Position numbers and translations under genes: made by a program. Under the pieces are notes generated by a model, which saw nothing but the letters and a program-made list of their open reading frames with translations, searched no databases and was not told where the DNA came from. 64,000 nucleotides of DNA from Erythrophleum ivorense (taxonomy: Eukaryota; Streptophyta; Magnoliopsida; Fabales; Fabaceae): assembly GCA_026724425.1 (NCBI GenBank), contig JAIUCV010000571.1, positions 47,501-111,500 on the forward strand. Reading direction: 5' to 3'. Shown here one piece after another: positions 32,301 to 46,187 of the stretch (its first letter is position 1; each line of letters begins with the position of its first letter).

Positions 32301-35300
32301 TGTGACATGATTCTCATTCCTTGAGAGGAACTTCAAAGCTACCGTCCTGAGAGAAACATAATTAGTAAGGAGTCCCAATCGTAGCTCTATGCCTCCACAC
32401 AATGTAGAAACATACTTGTAGTGTATGTAATGATCAAGACGGACCCATACTTAGCAAAACATGCATTAGGTTCTCCACGGGACTATGAGGAGCAACATGT
32501 GTGACATGATTCTCATTCCTTGAGAGGAACATCAAAGCTACCATCCTGAGAGAAACATTACTAGTAAGGAGTCCCAATCGTAGCTCTATGCCTCCACACA
32601 ATGTAGAAACATACTTGTAGTGTATGTAATGATCAAGACGGACCCATAGTTAGCCAAACATGCATTAGGTTCTCCACGGGACTATGAGGAGTAACATGTG
32701 TGACATGATTCTCATTCCTTGAGAGGAACTTCAAAGCTACCATCCTGAGAGAAACATTACTAGTAAGGAGTCCCAATCGTAGCTCTATGCCTCCACACAA
32801 TGTAGAAACATACTTGTAGTGTATGTAATGATCAAGACGGACCCATATTTAGCCAAACATGCATTTGGTTCTACACGGGACTATGAGGATCAACATGTGT
32901 GACATGATTCTCATTCCTTGAGAGGAACTTCAAAGCTACAGTCCTGAGAGAAACATAATTAGTAAGGAGTCCCAATCGTAGCTCGATGCCTCCACACAAT
33001 GTAGAAACATACTTGTAGTGTATGTAATGATCAAGACGGACCCATAGTTAGCAAAACATGCATTAGGTTCTCCACGGGACTATGAGGAGCAACATGTGTG
33101 ACATGATTCTCATTCCTTGAGAGGAACATCAAAGCTACCATCCTGAGAGAAACATTACTAGTAAGTAGTCCCAATCGTAGCTCTATGCCTCCACACAATG
33201 TAGGAACATACTTGTAGTGTATGTAATGATCAAGACGGACCCATACTTAGCCAAACATGCATTAGGTTCTACACGGGACTATGAGGAGCAACATGTGTGA
33301 CATGATTCTCATTCCTTGAGAGGAACATCAAAGCTACCATCCTGAGAGAAACATAAGTAGTAAGGAGTCCCAATCGTAGCTCTATGCCTCCACACAATGT
33401 AGAAACATACTTGTAGTGTATGTAATGATCAAGACGGATCCATAGTTAGCCAAACATGCATTAGGTTCTCCACGGGACTATGAGGAGCAACATGTGTGAC
33501 ATGATCCTCATTCCTTGAGAGGAACATCAAAGCTACCATCCTGAGAGAAACTTAAGTAGTAAGGAGTCCCAATCGTAGCTCTATGCCTCCACACAATGTA
33601 GAAACATACTTGTAGTGTATGTAATGATCAAGACGGACCCATACTTAGCCAAACATGCATTAGGTTCTCCACGGGACTATGAGGAGTAACATGTGTGACA
33701 TGATTCTCATTCCTTGAGAGGAACTTCAAAGCTACCATCCTGCGAGAAACATAAGTAGTAAGGAGTCCAAATCGTAGCTCTATGCCTCCACACAATGTAC
33801 AAACATACTTGTAGTGTATGGAATGATCAAGACGGACCCATAGTTAGCCAAACATGCATTAGGTTCTACACAGGACTATGAGGAGCAACATGTGTGACAT
33901 GATTCTCATTCCTTGAGAGGAACATCAAAGCTACCATCCTGAGAGAAACATAAGTAGTAAGGAGTCCAAATCGTAGCTCTATGCCTCCACACAATGTACA
34001 AACATACTTGTAGTGTATGTAATGATCAAGACGGACCCATAGTTAGCCAAACATGCATTAGGTTCTACACGGGACTATGAGGAGCAACATGTGTGACATG
34101 ATTCTCATTCCTTGAGAGGAACTTCAAAGCTACCTTCCTGAGAGAAACATTACTAGTAAGGAGTCACAATCGTAGCTCTATGCCTCCACACAATGTAGAA
34201 ATATAATTGTAGTGTATGTAATGATCAAGACGGACCCATAGTTAGCAAAACATGCATTAGGTTCTACACGGGACTTTGATGAGCAACATGTGTGACATTA
34301 TTCTCATTCCTTGAGAGGAACTTCAAAGCTACCATCCTGAGAGAAACATAAGTATTAAGGAGTCCCAATCGTAGCTCTATGCCTCCACACAATGTAGAAA
34401 CATACTTGTAGTGTATGTAATGATCAAGACGGACCCATACTTAGCAAAACATGCATTAGTTTCTCCACGGGACTATGAGGAGCAACATGTGTGACATGAT
34501 TCTTATTCCTTGAGAGGAACATCAAAGCTACCATCCTGAGAGAAACATTACTAGTAAGGAGTCCCAATCGTAGCTCTATGCCTCCACACAATGTAGGAAC
34601 ATACTTGTAGTGTATGTAATGATCAAGACGGACCCATAGGTAGCCAAACATGCATTAGGTTCTACACGGGACTATGAGGAGCAACATGTGTGACATGATT
34701 CTCATTCCTTGAGAGGAACTTCAAAGCTACCATCCTGAGAGAAACATAAGTAGTAAGGAGTCCCAATCGTAGCTCTATGCCTCCACACAATGTAGAAACA
34801 TACTTGTAGTGTATGTAATGATCAAGACGGACCCATAGTTAGCCAAACATGCATTAGGTTCTCCACGGGACTATGAGGAGTAACATGTGTGACATGATTC
34901 TCATTCCTTGAGAGGAACTTTAAAGCTACCATCCTGAGAGAAACATTACTAGTAAGGAGTCCCAATCGTAGCTCTATGCCTCCACACAATGTAGAAACAT
35001 ACTTGTAGTGTATGTAATGATCAAGACGGACCCATAGTTAGCCAAACATGCATTTGGTTCTACACGGGACTATGAGGAGCAACATGTGTGACATGATTCT
35101 CATTCCTTGAGAGGAACATCAAAGCTACCATCCTGAGAGAAACATAAGTAGTAAGGAGTCCCAATCGTAGCTCTATGCCTCCACACAATGTAGAAACATA
35201 CTTGTAGTGTATGTAATGATCAAGCCGGATCCATAGTTAGCCAAACATGCATTAGGTTCTCCACGGGACTATGAGGAGCAACATGTGTGACATGATCCTC

Positions 35301-38300
35301 ATTCCTTGAGAGGAACATCAAAGCTACCATCCTGAGAGAAACTTAAGTAGTAAGGAGTCCCAATCGTAGCTCTATGCCTCCACACAATGTAGAAACATAC
35401 TTGTAGTGTATGTAATGATCAAGACGGACCCATACTTAGCCAAACATGCATTAGGTTCTCCACGAGACTATGAGGAGTAACATGTGTGACATGATTCTCA
35501 TTCCTTGAGAGGAACTTCAAAGCTACCATCCTGCGAGAAACATAAGTAGTAAGGAGTCCAAATCGTAGCTCTATGCCTCCACACAATGTAGAAACATACT
35601 TGTAGTGTATGGACTGATCAAGACGGACCCATAGTTAGCCAAACATGCATTAGGTTCTACACGGGACTATGAGGAGCAACATGTGTGACATGATTCTCAT
35701 TCCTTGAGAGGAACATCAAAGCTACCATCCTGAGAGAAACATAAGTAGTAAGGAGTCCAAATCGTAGCTCTATGCCTCCACACAATGTACAAACATACTT
35801 GTAGTGTATGTAATGATCAAGACGGACCCATAGTTAGCCAAACATGCATTAGGTTCTACACGGGACTATGAGGAGCAACATGTGTGACATGATTCTTATT
35901 CCTTGAGAGGAACTTCAAAGCTACCTTCCTGAGAGAAACATTACTAGTAAGGAGTCACAATCGTAGCTCTATGCCTCCACACAATGTAGAAATATACTTG
36001 TAGTGTATGTAATGATCAAGACGGACCCATACTTAGCCAAACATGCATTAGGTTCTCCACGGGACTATGAGGAGTAACATGTGTGACATGATTCTCATTC
36101 CTTGAGAGGAACTTCAAAGCTACCATCCTGCGAGAAACATAAGTAGTAAGGAGTCCAAATCGTAGCTCTATGCCTCCACACAATGTAGAAATATACTTGT
36201 AGTGTATGTAATGATCAAGACGGACCCATAGTTAGCAAAACATGCATTAGGTTCTACACGGGACTATGATGAGCAACATGTGTGACATTATTCTCATTCC
36301 TTGAGAGGAACTTCAAAGCTACCATCCTGAGAGAAACATAAGTATTAAGGAGTCCCAATCGTAGCTCTATGCCTCCACACAATGTAGAAATATACTTGTA
36401 GTGTATGTAATGATCAAGACGGACCCATAGTTAGCAAAACATGCATTAGGTTCTACACGGGACTATGATGAGCAACATGTGTGACATTATTCTCATTCCT
36501 TGAGAGGAACTTCAAAGCTACCATCCTGAGAGAAACATAAGTATTAAGGAGTCCCAATCGTAGCTCTATGCCTCCACACAATGTAGAAACATACTTGTAG
36601 TGTATGTAATGATCAAGACGGACCCATACTTAGCAAAACATGCATTAGTTTCTCCACGGGACTATGAGGAGCAACATGTGTGACATGATTCTTATTCCTT
36701 GAGAGGAACATCAAAGCTACCATCCTGAGAGAAACATTACTAGTAAGGAGTCCCAATCGTAGCTCTATGCCTCCACACAATGTAGGAACATACTTGTAGT
36801 GTATGTAATGATCAAGACGGACCCATAGGTAGCCAAACATGCATTAGGTTCTACACGGGACTATGAGGAGCAACATGTGTGACATGATTCTCATTCCTTG
36901 AGAGGAACTTCAAAGCTACCATCCTGAGAGAAACATAAGTAGTAAGGAGTCCCAATCGTAGCTCTATGCCTCCACACAATGTAGAAACATACTTGTAGTG
37001 TATGTAATGATCAAGACGGACCCATAGTTAGCCAAACATGCATTAGGTTCTCCACGGGACTATGAGGAGTAACATGTGTGACATGATTCTCATTCCTTGA
37101 GAGGAACTTTAAAGCTACCATCCTGAGAGAAACATTACTAGTAAGGAGTCCCAATCGTAGCTCTATGCCTCCACACAATGTAGAAACATACTTGTAGTGT
37201 ATGTAATGATCAAGACGGACCCATAGTTAGCCAAACATGCATTTGGTTCTACACGGGACTATGAGGATCAACATGTGTGACATGATTCTCATTCCTTGAG
37301 AGGAACTTCAAAGCTACCGTCCTGAGAGAAACATAATTAGTAAGGAGTCCCAATCGTAGCTCTATGCCTCCACACAATGTAGAAACATACTTGTAGTGTA
37401 TGTAATGATCAAGACGGACCCATACTTAGCAAAACATGCATTAGGTTCTCCACGGGACTATGAGGAGCAACATGTGTGACATGATTCTCATTCCTTGAGA
37501 GGAACATCAAAGCTACCATCCTGAGAGAAACATTACTAGTAAGGAGTCCCAATCGTAGCTCTATGCCTCCACACAATGTAGGAACATACTTGTAGTGTAT
37601 GTAATGATCAAGACGGACCCATACTTAGCCAAACATGCATTAGGTTCTACACGGGACTATGAGGAGCAACATGTGTGACATGATTCTCATTCCTTGAGAG
37701 GAACATCAAAGCTACCATCCTGAGAGAAACATAAGTAGTAAGGAGTCCCAATCGTAGCTCTATGCCTCCACACAATGTAGAAACATACTTGTAGTGTATG
37801 TAATGATCAAGCCGGATCCATAGTTAGCCAAACATGCATTAGGTTCTCCACGGGACTATGAGGAGCAACATGTGTGACATGATCCTCATTCCTTGAGAGG
37901 AACATCAAAGCTACCATCCTGAGAGAAACTTAAGTAGTAAGGAGTCCCAATCGTAGCTCTATGCCTCCACACAATGTAGAAACATACTTGTAGTGTATGT
38001 AATGATCAAGACGGACCCATACTTAGCCAAACATGCATTAGGTTCTCCACGAGACTATGAGGAGTAACATGTGTGACATGATTCTCATTCCTTGAGAGGA
38101 ACTTCAAAGCTACCATCCTGCGAGAAACATAAGTAGTAAGGAGTCCAAATCGTAGCTCTATGCCTCCACACAATGTAGAAACATACTTGTAGTGTATGGA
38201 CTGATCAAGACGGACCCATAGTTAGCCAAACATGCATTAGGTTCTACACGGGACTATGAGGAGCAACATGTGTGACATGATTCTCATTCCTTGAGAGGAA

Positions 38301-41300
38301 CATCAAAGCTACCATCCTGAGAGAAACATAAGTAGTAAGGAGTCCAAATCGTAGCTCTATGCCTCCACACAATGTACAAACATACTTGTAGTGTATGTAA
38401 TGATCAAGACGGACCCATAGTTAGCCAAACATGCATTAGGTTCTACACGGGACTATGAGGAGCAACATGTGTGACATGATTCTCATTCCTTGAGAGGAAC
38501 TTCAAAGCTACCTTCCTGAGAGAAACATTACTAGTAAGGAGTCACAATCGTAGCTCTATGCCTCCACACAATGTAGAAATATACTTGTAGTGTATGTAAT
38601 GATCAAGACGGACCCATACTTAGCCAAACATGCATTAGGTTCTCCACGGGACTATGAGGAGTAACATGTGTGACATGATTCTCATTCCTTGAGAGGAACT
38701 TCAAAGCTACCATCCTGCGAGAAACATAAGTAGTAAGGAGTCCAAATCGTAGCTCTATGCCTCCACACAATGTAGAAACATACTTGTAGTGTATGGAATG
38801 ATCAAGACGGACCCATAGTTAGCCAAACATGCATTAGGTTCTACACGGGACTATGAGGAGCAACATGTGTGACATGATTCTCATTCCTTGAGAGGAACAT
38901 CAAAGCTACCATCCTGAGAGAAACATAAGTAGTAAGGAGTCCAAATCGTAGCTCTATGCCTCCACACAATGTACAAACATACTTGTAGTGTATGTAATGA
39001 TCAAGACGGACCCATAGTTAGCCAAACATGCATTAGGTTCTACACGGGACTATGAGGAGCAACATGTGTGACATGATTCTCATTCCTTGAGAGGAACTTC
39101 AAAGCTACCTTCCTGAGAGAAACATTACTAGTAAGGAGTCACAATCGTAGCTCTATGCCTCCACACAATGTAGAAATATACTTGTAGTGTATGTAATGAT
39201 CAAGACGGACCCATAGTTAGCAAAACATGCATTAGGTTCTACACGGGACTATGAGGAGCAACATGTGTGACATGATTCTCATTCCTTGAGAGGAACATCA
39301 AAGCTACCATCCTGAGAGAAACATTACTAGTAAGGAGTCCCAATCGTAGCTCTATGCCTCCACACAATGTAGGAACATACTTGTAGTGTATGTAATGATC
39401 AAGACGGACCCATAGGTAGCCAAACATGCATTAGGTTCTACACGGGACTATGAGGAGCAACATGTGTGACATGATTCTCATTCCATGAGAGGAACTTCAA
39501 AGCTACCATCCTGAGAGAAACATAAGTAGTAAGGAGTCCCAATCGTAGCTCTATGCCTCCACACAATGTAGAAACATACTTGTAGTGTATGTAATGATCA
39601 AGACGGACCCATAGTTAGCCAAACATGCATTAGGTTCTCCACGGGACTATGAGGAGTAACATGTGTGACATGATTCTCATTCCTTGAGAGGAACTTCAAA
39701 GCTACCATCCTAAGAGAAACATTACTAGTAAGGAGTCCCAATCGTAGCTCTATGCCTCCACACAATGTAGGAACATACTTGTAGTGTATGTAATGATCAA
39801 GACGGACCCATACTTAGCCAAACATGCATTAGGTTCTACACGGGACTATGAGGAGCAACATGTGTGACATGATTCTCATTCCTTGAGAGGAACATCAAAG
39901 CTACCATCCTGAGAGAAACATAAGTAGTAAGGAGTCCCAATCGTAGCTCTATGCCTCCACACAATGTAGAAACATACTTGTAGTGTATGTAATGATCAAG
40001 ACGGATCCATAGTTAGCCAAACATGCATTAGGTTCTCCACGGGACTATGAGGAGCAACATGTGTGACATGATCCTCATTCCTTGAGAGGAACATCAAAGC
40101 TACCATCCTGAGAGAAACTTAAGTAGTAAGGAGTCCCAATCGTAGCTCTATGCCTCCACACAATGTAGAAACATACTTGTAGTGTATGTAATGATCAAGA
40201 CGGACCCATACTTAGCCAAACATGCATTAGGTTCTCCACGAGACTATGAGGAGTAACATGTGTGACATGATTCTCATTCCTTGAGAGGAACTTCAAAGCT
40301 ACCATCCTGCGAGAAACATAAGTAGTAAGGAGTCCAAATCGTAGCTCTATGCCTCCACACAATGTAGAAACATACTTGTAGTGTATGGACTGATCAAGAC
40401 GGACCCATAGTTAGCCAAACATGCATTAGGTTCTACACGGGACTATGAGGAGCAACATGTGTGACATGATTCTCATTCCTTGAGAGGAACATCAAAGCTA
40501 CCATCCTGAGAGAAACATAAGTAGTAAGGAGTCCAAATCGTAGCTCTATGCCTCCACACAATGTACAAACATACTTGTAGTGTATGTAATGATCAAGACG
40601 GACCCATAGTTAGCCAAACATGCATTAGGTTCTACACGGGACTATGAGGAGCAACATGTGTGACATGATTCTCATTCCTTGAGAGGAACTTCAAAGCTAC
40701 CTTCCTGAGAGAAACATTACTAGTAAGGAGTCACAATCGTAGCTCTATGCCTCCACACAATGTAGAAATATACTTGTAGTGTATGTAATGATCAAGACGG
40801 ACCCATACTTAGCCAAACATGCATTAGGTTCTCCACGGGACTATGAGGAGTAACATGTGTGACATGATTCTCATTCCTTGAGAGGAACTTCAAAGCTACC
40901 ATCCTGCGAGAAACATAAGTAGTAAGGAGTCCAAATCGTAGCTCTATGCCTCCACACAATGTAGAAACATACTTGTAGTGTATGGAATGATCAAGACGGA
41001 CCCATAGTTAGCCAAACATGCATTAGGTTCTACACGGGACTATGAGGAGCAACATGTGTGACATGATTCTCATTCCTTGAGAGGAACATCAAAGCTACCA
41101 TCCTGAGAGAAACATAAGTAGTAAGGAGTCCAAATCGTAGCTCTATGCCTCCACACAATGTACAAACATACTTGTAGTGTATGTAATGATCAAGACGGAC
41201 CCATAGTTAGCCAAACATGCATTAGGTTCTACACGGGACTATGAGGAGCAACATGTGTGACATGATTCTCATTCCTTGAGAGGAACTTCAAAGCTACCTT

Positions 41301-44300
41301 CCTGAGAGAAACATTACTAGTAAGGAGTCACAATCGTAGCTCTATGCCTCCACACAATGTAGAAATATACTTGTAGTGTATGTAATGATCAAGACGGACC
41401 CATAGTTAGCAAAACATGCATTAGGTTCTACACGGGACTATGATGAGCAACATGTGTGACATTATTCTCATTCCTTGAGAGGAACTTCAAAGCTACCATC
41501 CTGAGAGAAACATAAGTATTAAGGAGTCCCAATCGTAGCTCTATGCCTCCACACAATGTAGAAACATACTTGTAGTGTATGTAATGATCAAGACGGACCC
41601 ATAATTAGCAAAACATGCATTAGTTTCTCCACGGGACTATGAGGAGCAACATGTGTGACATGATTCTCATTCCTTGTGAGGAACATCAAAGCTACCATCC
41701 TGAGAGAAACATTACTAGTAAGGAGTCCCAATCGTAGCTCTATGCCTCCACACAATGTAGGAACATACTTGTAGTGTATGTAATGATCAAGACGGACCCA
41801 TAGGTAGCCAAACATGCATTAGGTTCTACACGGGACTATGAGGAGCAACATGTGTGACATGATTCTCATTCCATGAGAGGAACTTCAAAGCTACCATCCT
41901 GAGAGAAACATAAGTAGTAAGGAGTCCCAATCGTAGCTCTATGCCTCCACACAATGTAGAAACATACTTGTAGTGTATGTAATGATCAAGACGGACCCAT
42001 AGTTAGCCAAACATGCATTAGGTTCTCCACGGGACTATGAGGAGTAACATGTGTGACATGATTCTCATTCCTTGAGAGGAACTTCAAAGCTACCATCCTA
42101 AGAGAAACATTACTAGTAAGGAGTCCCAATCGTATCTCTATGCCTCCACACAATGTAGAAACATACTTGTAGTGTATGTAATGATCAAGACGGACCCATA
42201 GTTAGCCAAACATGCATTTGGTTCTACACGGGACTATGAGGATCAACATGTGTGACATGATTCTCATTCCTTGAGAGGAACTTCAAAGCTACCGTCCTGA
42301 GAGAAACATAATTAGTAAGGAGTCCCAATCGTAGCTCTATGCCTCCACACAATGTAGAAACATACTTGTAGTGTATGTAATGATCAAGACGGACCCATAC
42401 TTAGCAAAACATGCATTAGGTTCTCCACGGGACTATGAGGAGCAACATGTGTGACATGATTCTCATTCCATGAGAGGAACATCAAAGCTACCATCCTGAG
42501 AGAAACATAAGTAGTAAGGAGTCCCAATCGTAGCTCTATGCCTCCACACAATGTAGAAACATACTTGTAGTGTATGTAATGATCAAGACGGACCCATACT
42601 TAGCAAAACATGCATTAGGTTCTCCACGGGACTATGAGGAGCAACATGTGTGACATGATCCTCATTCCTTGAGAGGAACATCAAAGCTACCATCCTGAGA
42701 GAAACTTAAGTAGTAAGGAGTCCCAATCGTAGCTCTATGCCTCCACACAATGTAGAAACATACTTGTAGTGTATGTAATGATCAAGACGGACCCATAGTT
42801 AGCCAAACATGCATTTGGTTCTACACGGGACTATGAGGATCAACATGTGTGACATGATTCTCATTCCTTGAGAGGAACTTCAAAGCTACCGTCCTGAGAG
42901 AAACATAATTAGTAAGGAGTCCCAATCGTAGCTCTATGCCTCCACACAATGTAGAAACATACTTGTAGTGTATGTAATGATCAAGACGGACCCATACTTA
43001 GCAAAACATGCATTAGGTTCTCCACGGGACTATGAGGAGCAACATGTGTGACATGATTCTCATTCCTTGAGAGGAACATCAAAGCTACCATCCTGAGAGA
43101 AACATTACTAGTAAGGAGTCCCAATCGTAGCTCTATGCCTCCACACAATGTAGTAACATACTTGTAGTGTATGTAATGATCAAGACGGACCCATACTCAG
43201 CCAAACATGCATTAGGTTCTACACGGGACTATGAGGAGCAACATGTGTGACATGATTCTCATTCCTTGAGAGGAACATCAAAGCTACCATCCTGAGAGAA
43301 ACATTACTAGTAAGGAGTCCCAATCGTAGCTCTATGCCTCCACACAATGTAGGAACATACTTGTAGTGTATGTAATGATCAAGACGGACCCATACTTAGC
43401 CAAACATGCATTAGGTTCTACACGGGACTATGAGGAGCAACATGTGTGACATGATTCTCATTCCTTGAGAGGAACATCAAAGCTACCATCCTGAGAGAAA
43501 CATAAGTAGTAAGGAGTCCCAATCGTAGCTCTATGCCTCCACACAATGTAGAAACATACTTGTAGTGTATGGAATGATCAAGACGGACCCATAGTTAGCC
43601 AAACATGCATTAGGTTCTACACGGGACTATGAGGAGCAACATGTGTGACATGATTCTCATTCCTTGAGAGGAACATCAAAGCTACCATCCTGAGAGAAAC
43701 ATAAGTAGTAAGGAGTCCCAATCGTAGCTCTATGCCTCCACACAATGTAGGAACATACTTGTAGTGTATGTAATGATCAAGACGGACCAATACTCATCCA
43801 AACATGCATTAGGTTCTCCACGGGACTATCAGGAACAACATGTGTGACATGATTCTCATTCCTTGAGCGGAACATCAAAGCTACCATCCAGAGAGAAACA
43901 TAAGTAGTAAGGAGTCCCAATCTTAGCTATATGCCTCCACACAATGTAGAAACATACTTGTAGTGTATGTAATGATCAAGACGGACCCATACTTAGCCAA
44001 ACATGCATTAGGTTCTCCACGGGACTATGAGGAGCAACATGTGTGACATGATTCTCATTCCTTGAGAGGAACATCAAAGCTACCATCCTGAGAGAAACAT
44101 AAGTAGTAAGGAGTCCCAATCGTAGCTCTATGCCTCCACACAATGTAGGAACATACTTGTAGTGTATGTAATGATCAGGATGGACCCATACTTAGCCAAA
44201 CATGCATTAGGTTCTCCACGGGACTATGAGGAGCAACATGTGTGACATGATTCTCATTCCTTGAGAGGAACATCAAAGCTACCATCCTGGGAGAAACATA

Positions 44301-46187
44301 AGTAGTAAGGAGTCCCAATCTTAGCTATATGCCTCCACACAATGTAGAAACATACTTGTAGTGTATGTAATGATCAAGACGGACCCATAGGTAGCCAAAC
44401 ATGCATTAGGTTCTACACGGGACTATGAGGAGCAACATGTGTGACATGATTCTCATTCCATGAGAGGAACTTCAAAGCTACCATCCTGAGAGAAACATAA
44501 GTAGTAAGGAGTCCCAATCGTAGCTCTATGCCTCCACACAATGTAGAAACATACTTGTAGTGTATGGAATGATCAAGACGGACCCATAGTTAGCCAAACA
44601 TGCATTAGGTTCTACACGGGACTATGATGAGCAACATGTGTGACATTATTCTCATTCCTTGAGAGGAACTTCAAAGCTACCATCCTGAGAGAAACATAAG
44701 TATTAAGGAGTCCCAATCGTAGCTCTATGCCTCCACACAATGTAGAAACATACTTGTAGTGTATGTAATGATCAAGACGGACCCATAATTAGCAAAACAT
44801 GCATTAGTTTCTCCACGGGACTATGAGGAGCAACATGTGTGACATGATTCTCATTCCTTGAGAGGAACATCAAAGCTACCATCCTGAGAGAAACATTACT
44901 AGTAAGGAGTCCCAATCGTAGCTCTATGCCTCCACACAATGTAGGAACATACTTGTAGTGTATGTAATGATCAAGACGGACCCATAGGTAGCCAAACATG
45001 CATTAGGTTCTACACGGGACTATGAGGAGCAACATGTGTGACATGATTCTCATTCCATGAGAGGAACTTCAAAGCTACCATCCTGAGAGAAACATAAGTA
45101 GTAAGGAGTCCCAATCGTAGCTCTATGCCTCCACACAATGTAGAAACATACTTGTAGTGTATGTAATGATCAAGACGGACCCATAGTTAGCCAAACATGC
45201 ATTAGGTTCTCCACGGGACTATGAGGAGTAACATGTGTGACATGATTCTCATTCCTTGAGAGGAACTTCAAAGCTACCATCCTAAGAGAAACATTACTAG
45301 TAAGGAGTCCCAATCGTAGCTCTATGCCTCCACACAATGTAGAAACATACTTGTAGTGTATGTAATGATCAAGACGAACCCATAGTTAGCCAAACATGCA
45401 TTTGGTTCTACACGGGACTATGAGGATCAACATGTGTGACATGATTCTCATTCCTTGAGAGGAACTTCAAAGCTACCGTCCTGAGAGAAACATAATTAGT
45501 AAGGAGTCCCAATCGTAGCTCTATGCCTCCACACAATGTAGAAACATACTTGTAGTGTATGTAATGATCAAGACGGACCCATACTTAGCAAAACATGCAT
45601 TAGGTTCTCCACGGGACTATGAGGAGCAACATGTGTGACATGATTCTCATTCCTTGAGAGGAACATCAAAGCTACCATCCTGAGAGAAACATTACTAGTA
45701 AGGAGTCCCAATCGTAGCTCTATGCCTCCACACAATGTAGGAACATACTTGTAGTGTATGTAATGATCAAGACGGACCCATACTTAGCCAAACATGCATT
45801 AGGTTCTACACGGGACTATGAGGAGCAACATGTGTGACATGATTCTCATTCCTTGAGAGGAACATCAAAGCTACCATCCTGAGAGAAACATAAGTAGTAA
45901 GGAGTCCCAATCGTAGCTCTATGCCTCCACACAATGTAGAAACATACTTGTAGTGTATGTAATGATCAAGACGGATCCATAGTTAGCCAAACATGCATTA
46001 GGTTCTCCACGGGACTATGAGGAGCAACATGTGTGACATGATCCTCATTCCTTGAGAGGAACATCAAAGCTACCATCCTGAGAGAAACTTAAGTAGTAAG
46101 GAGTCCCAATCGTAGCTCTATGCCTCCACACAATGTAGAATCATACTTGTAGTGTATGTAATGATCAAGACGGACCCATACTTAGCC
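20316..46187. repeat. Core array with rearranged 11-mer units and segmental duplications
   Basis: Successive class-1 (CATGATCCTC) monomers are spaced 11, 16, 13, 10, 16, 9, 13, 11, 13 and 17 monomers apart, so the 11-mer is repeatedly expanded or shortened in whole-monomer steps. Multi-kb blocks recur: about 21.5-27.0 kb matches about 29.3-34.8 kb at an offset of 7761-7763 bp, and the 17.1-19.3 kb segment matches 24.7-26.9 kb at 7562 bp. The segment at 43.7-44.4 kb has extra private changes (for example TACTCATCC, GAGCGGAAC, TCTTAGCTATATG). Confidence 0.75.
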
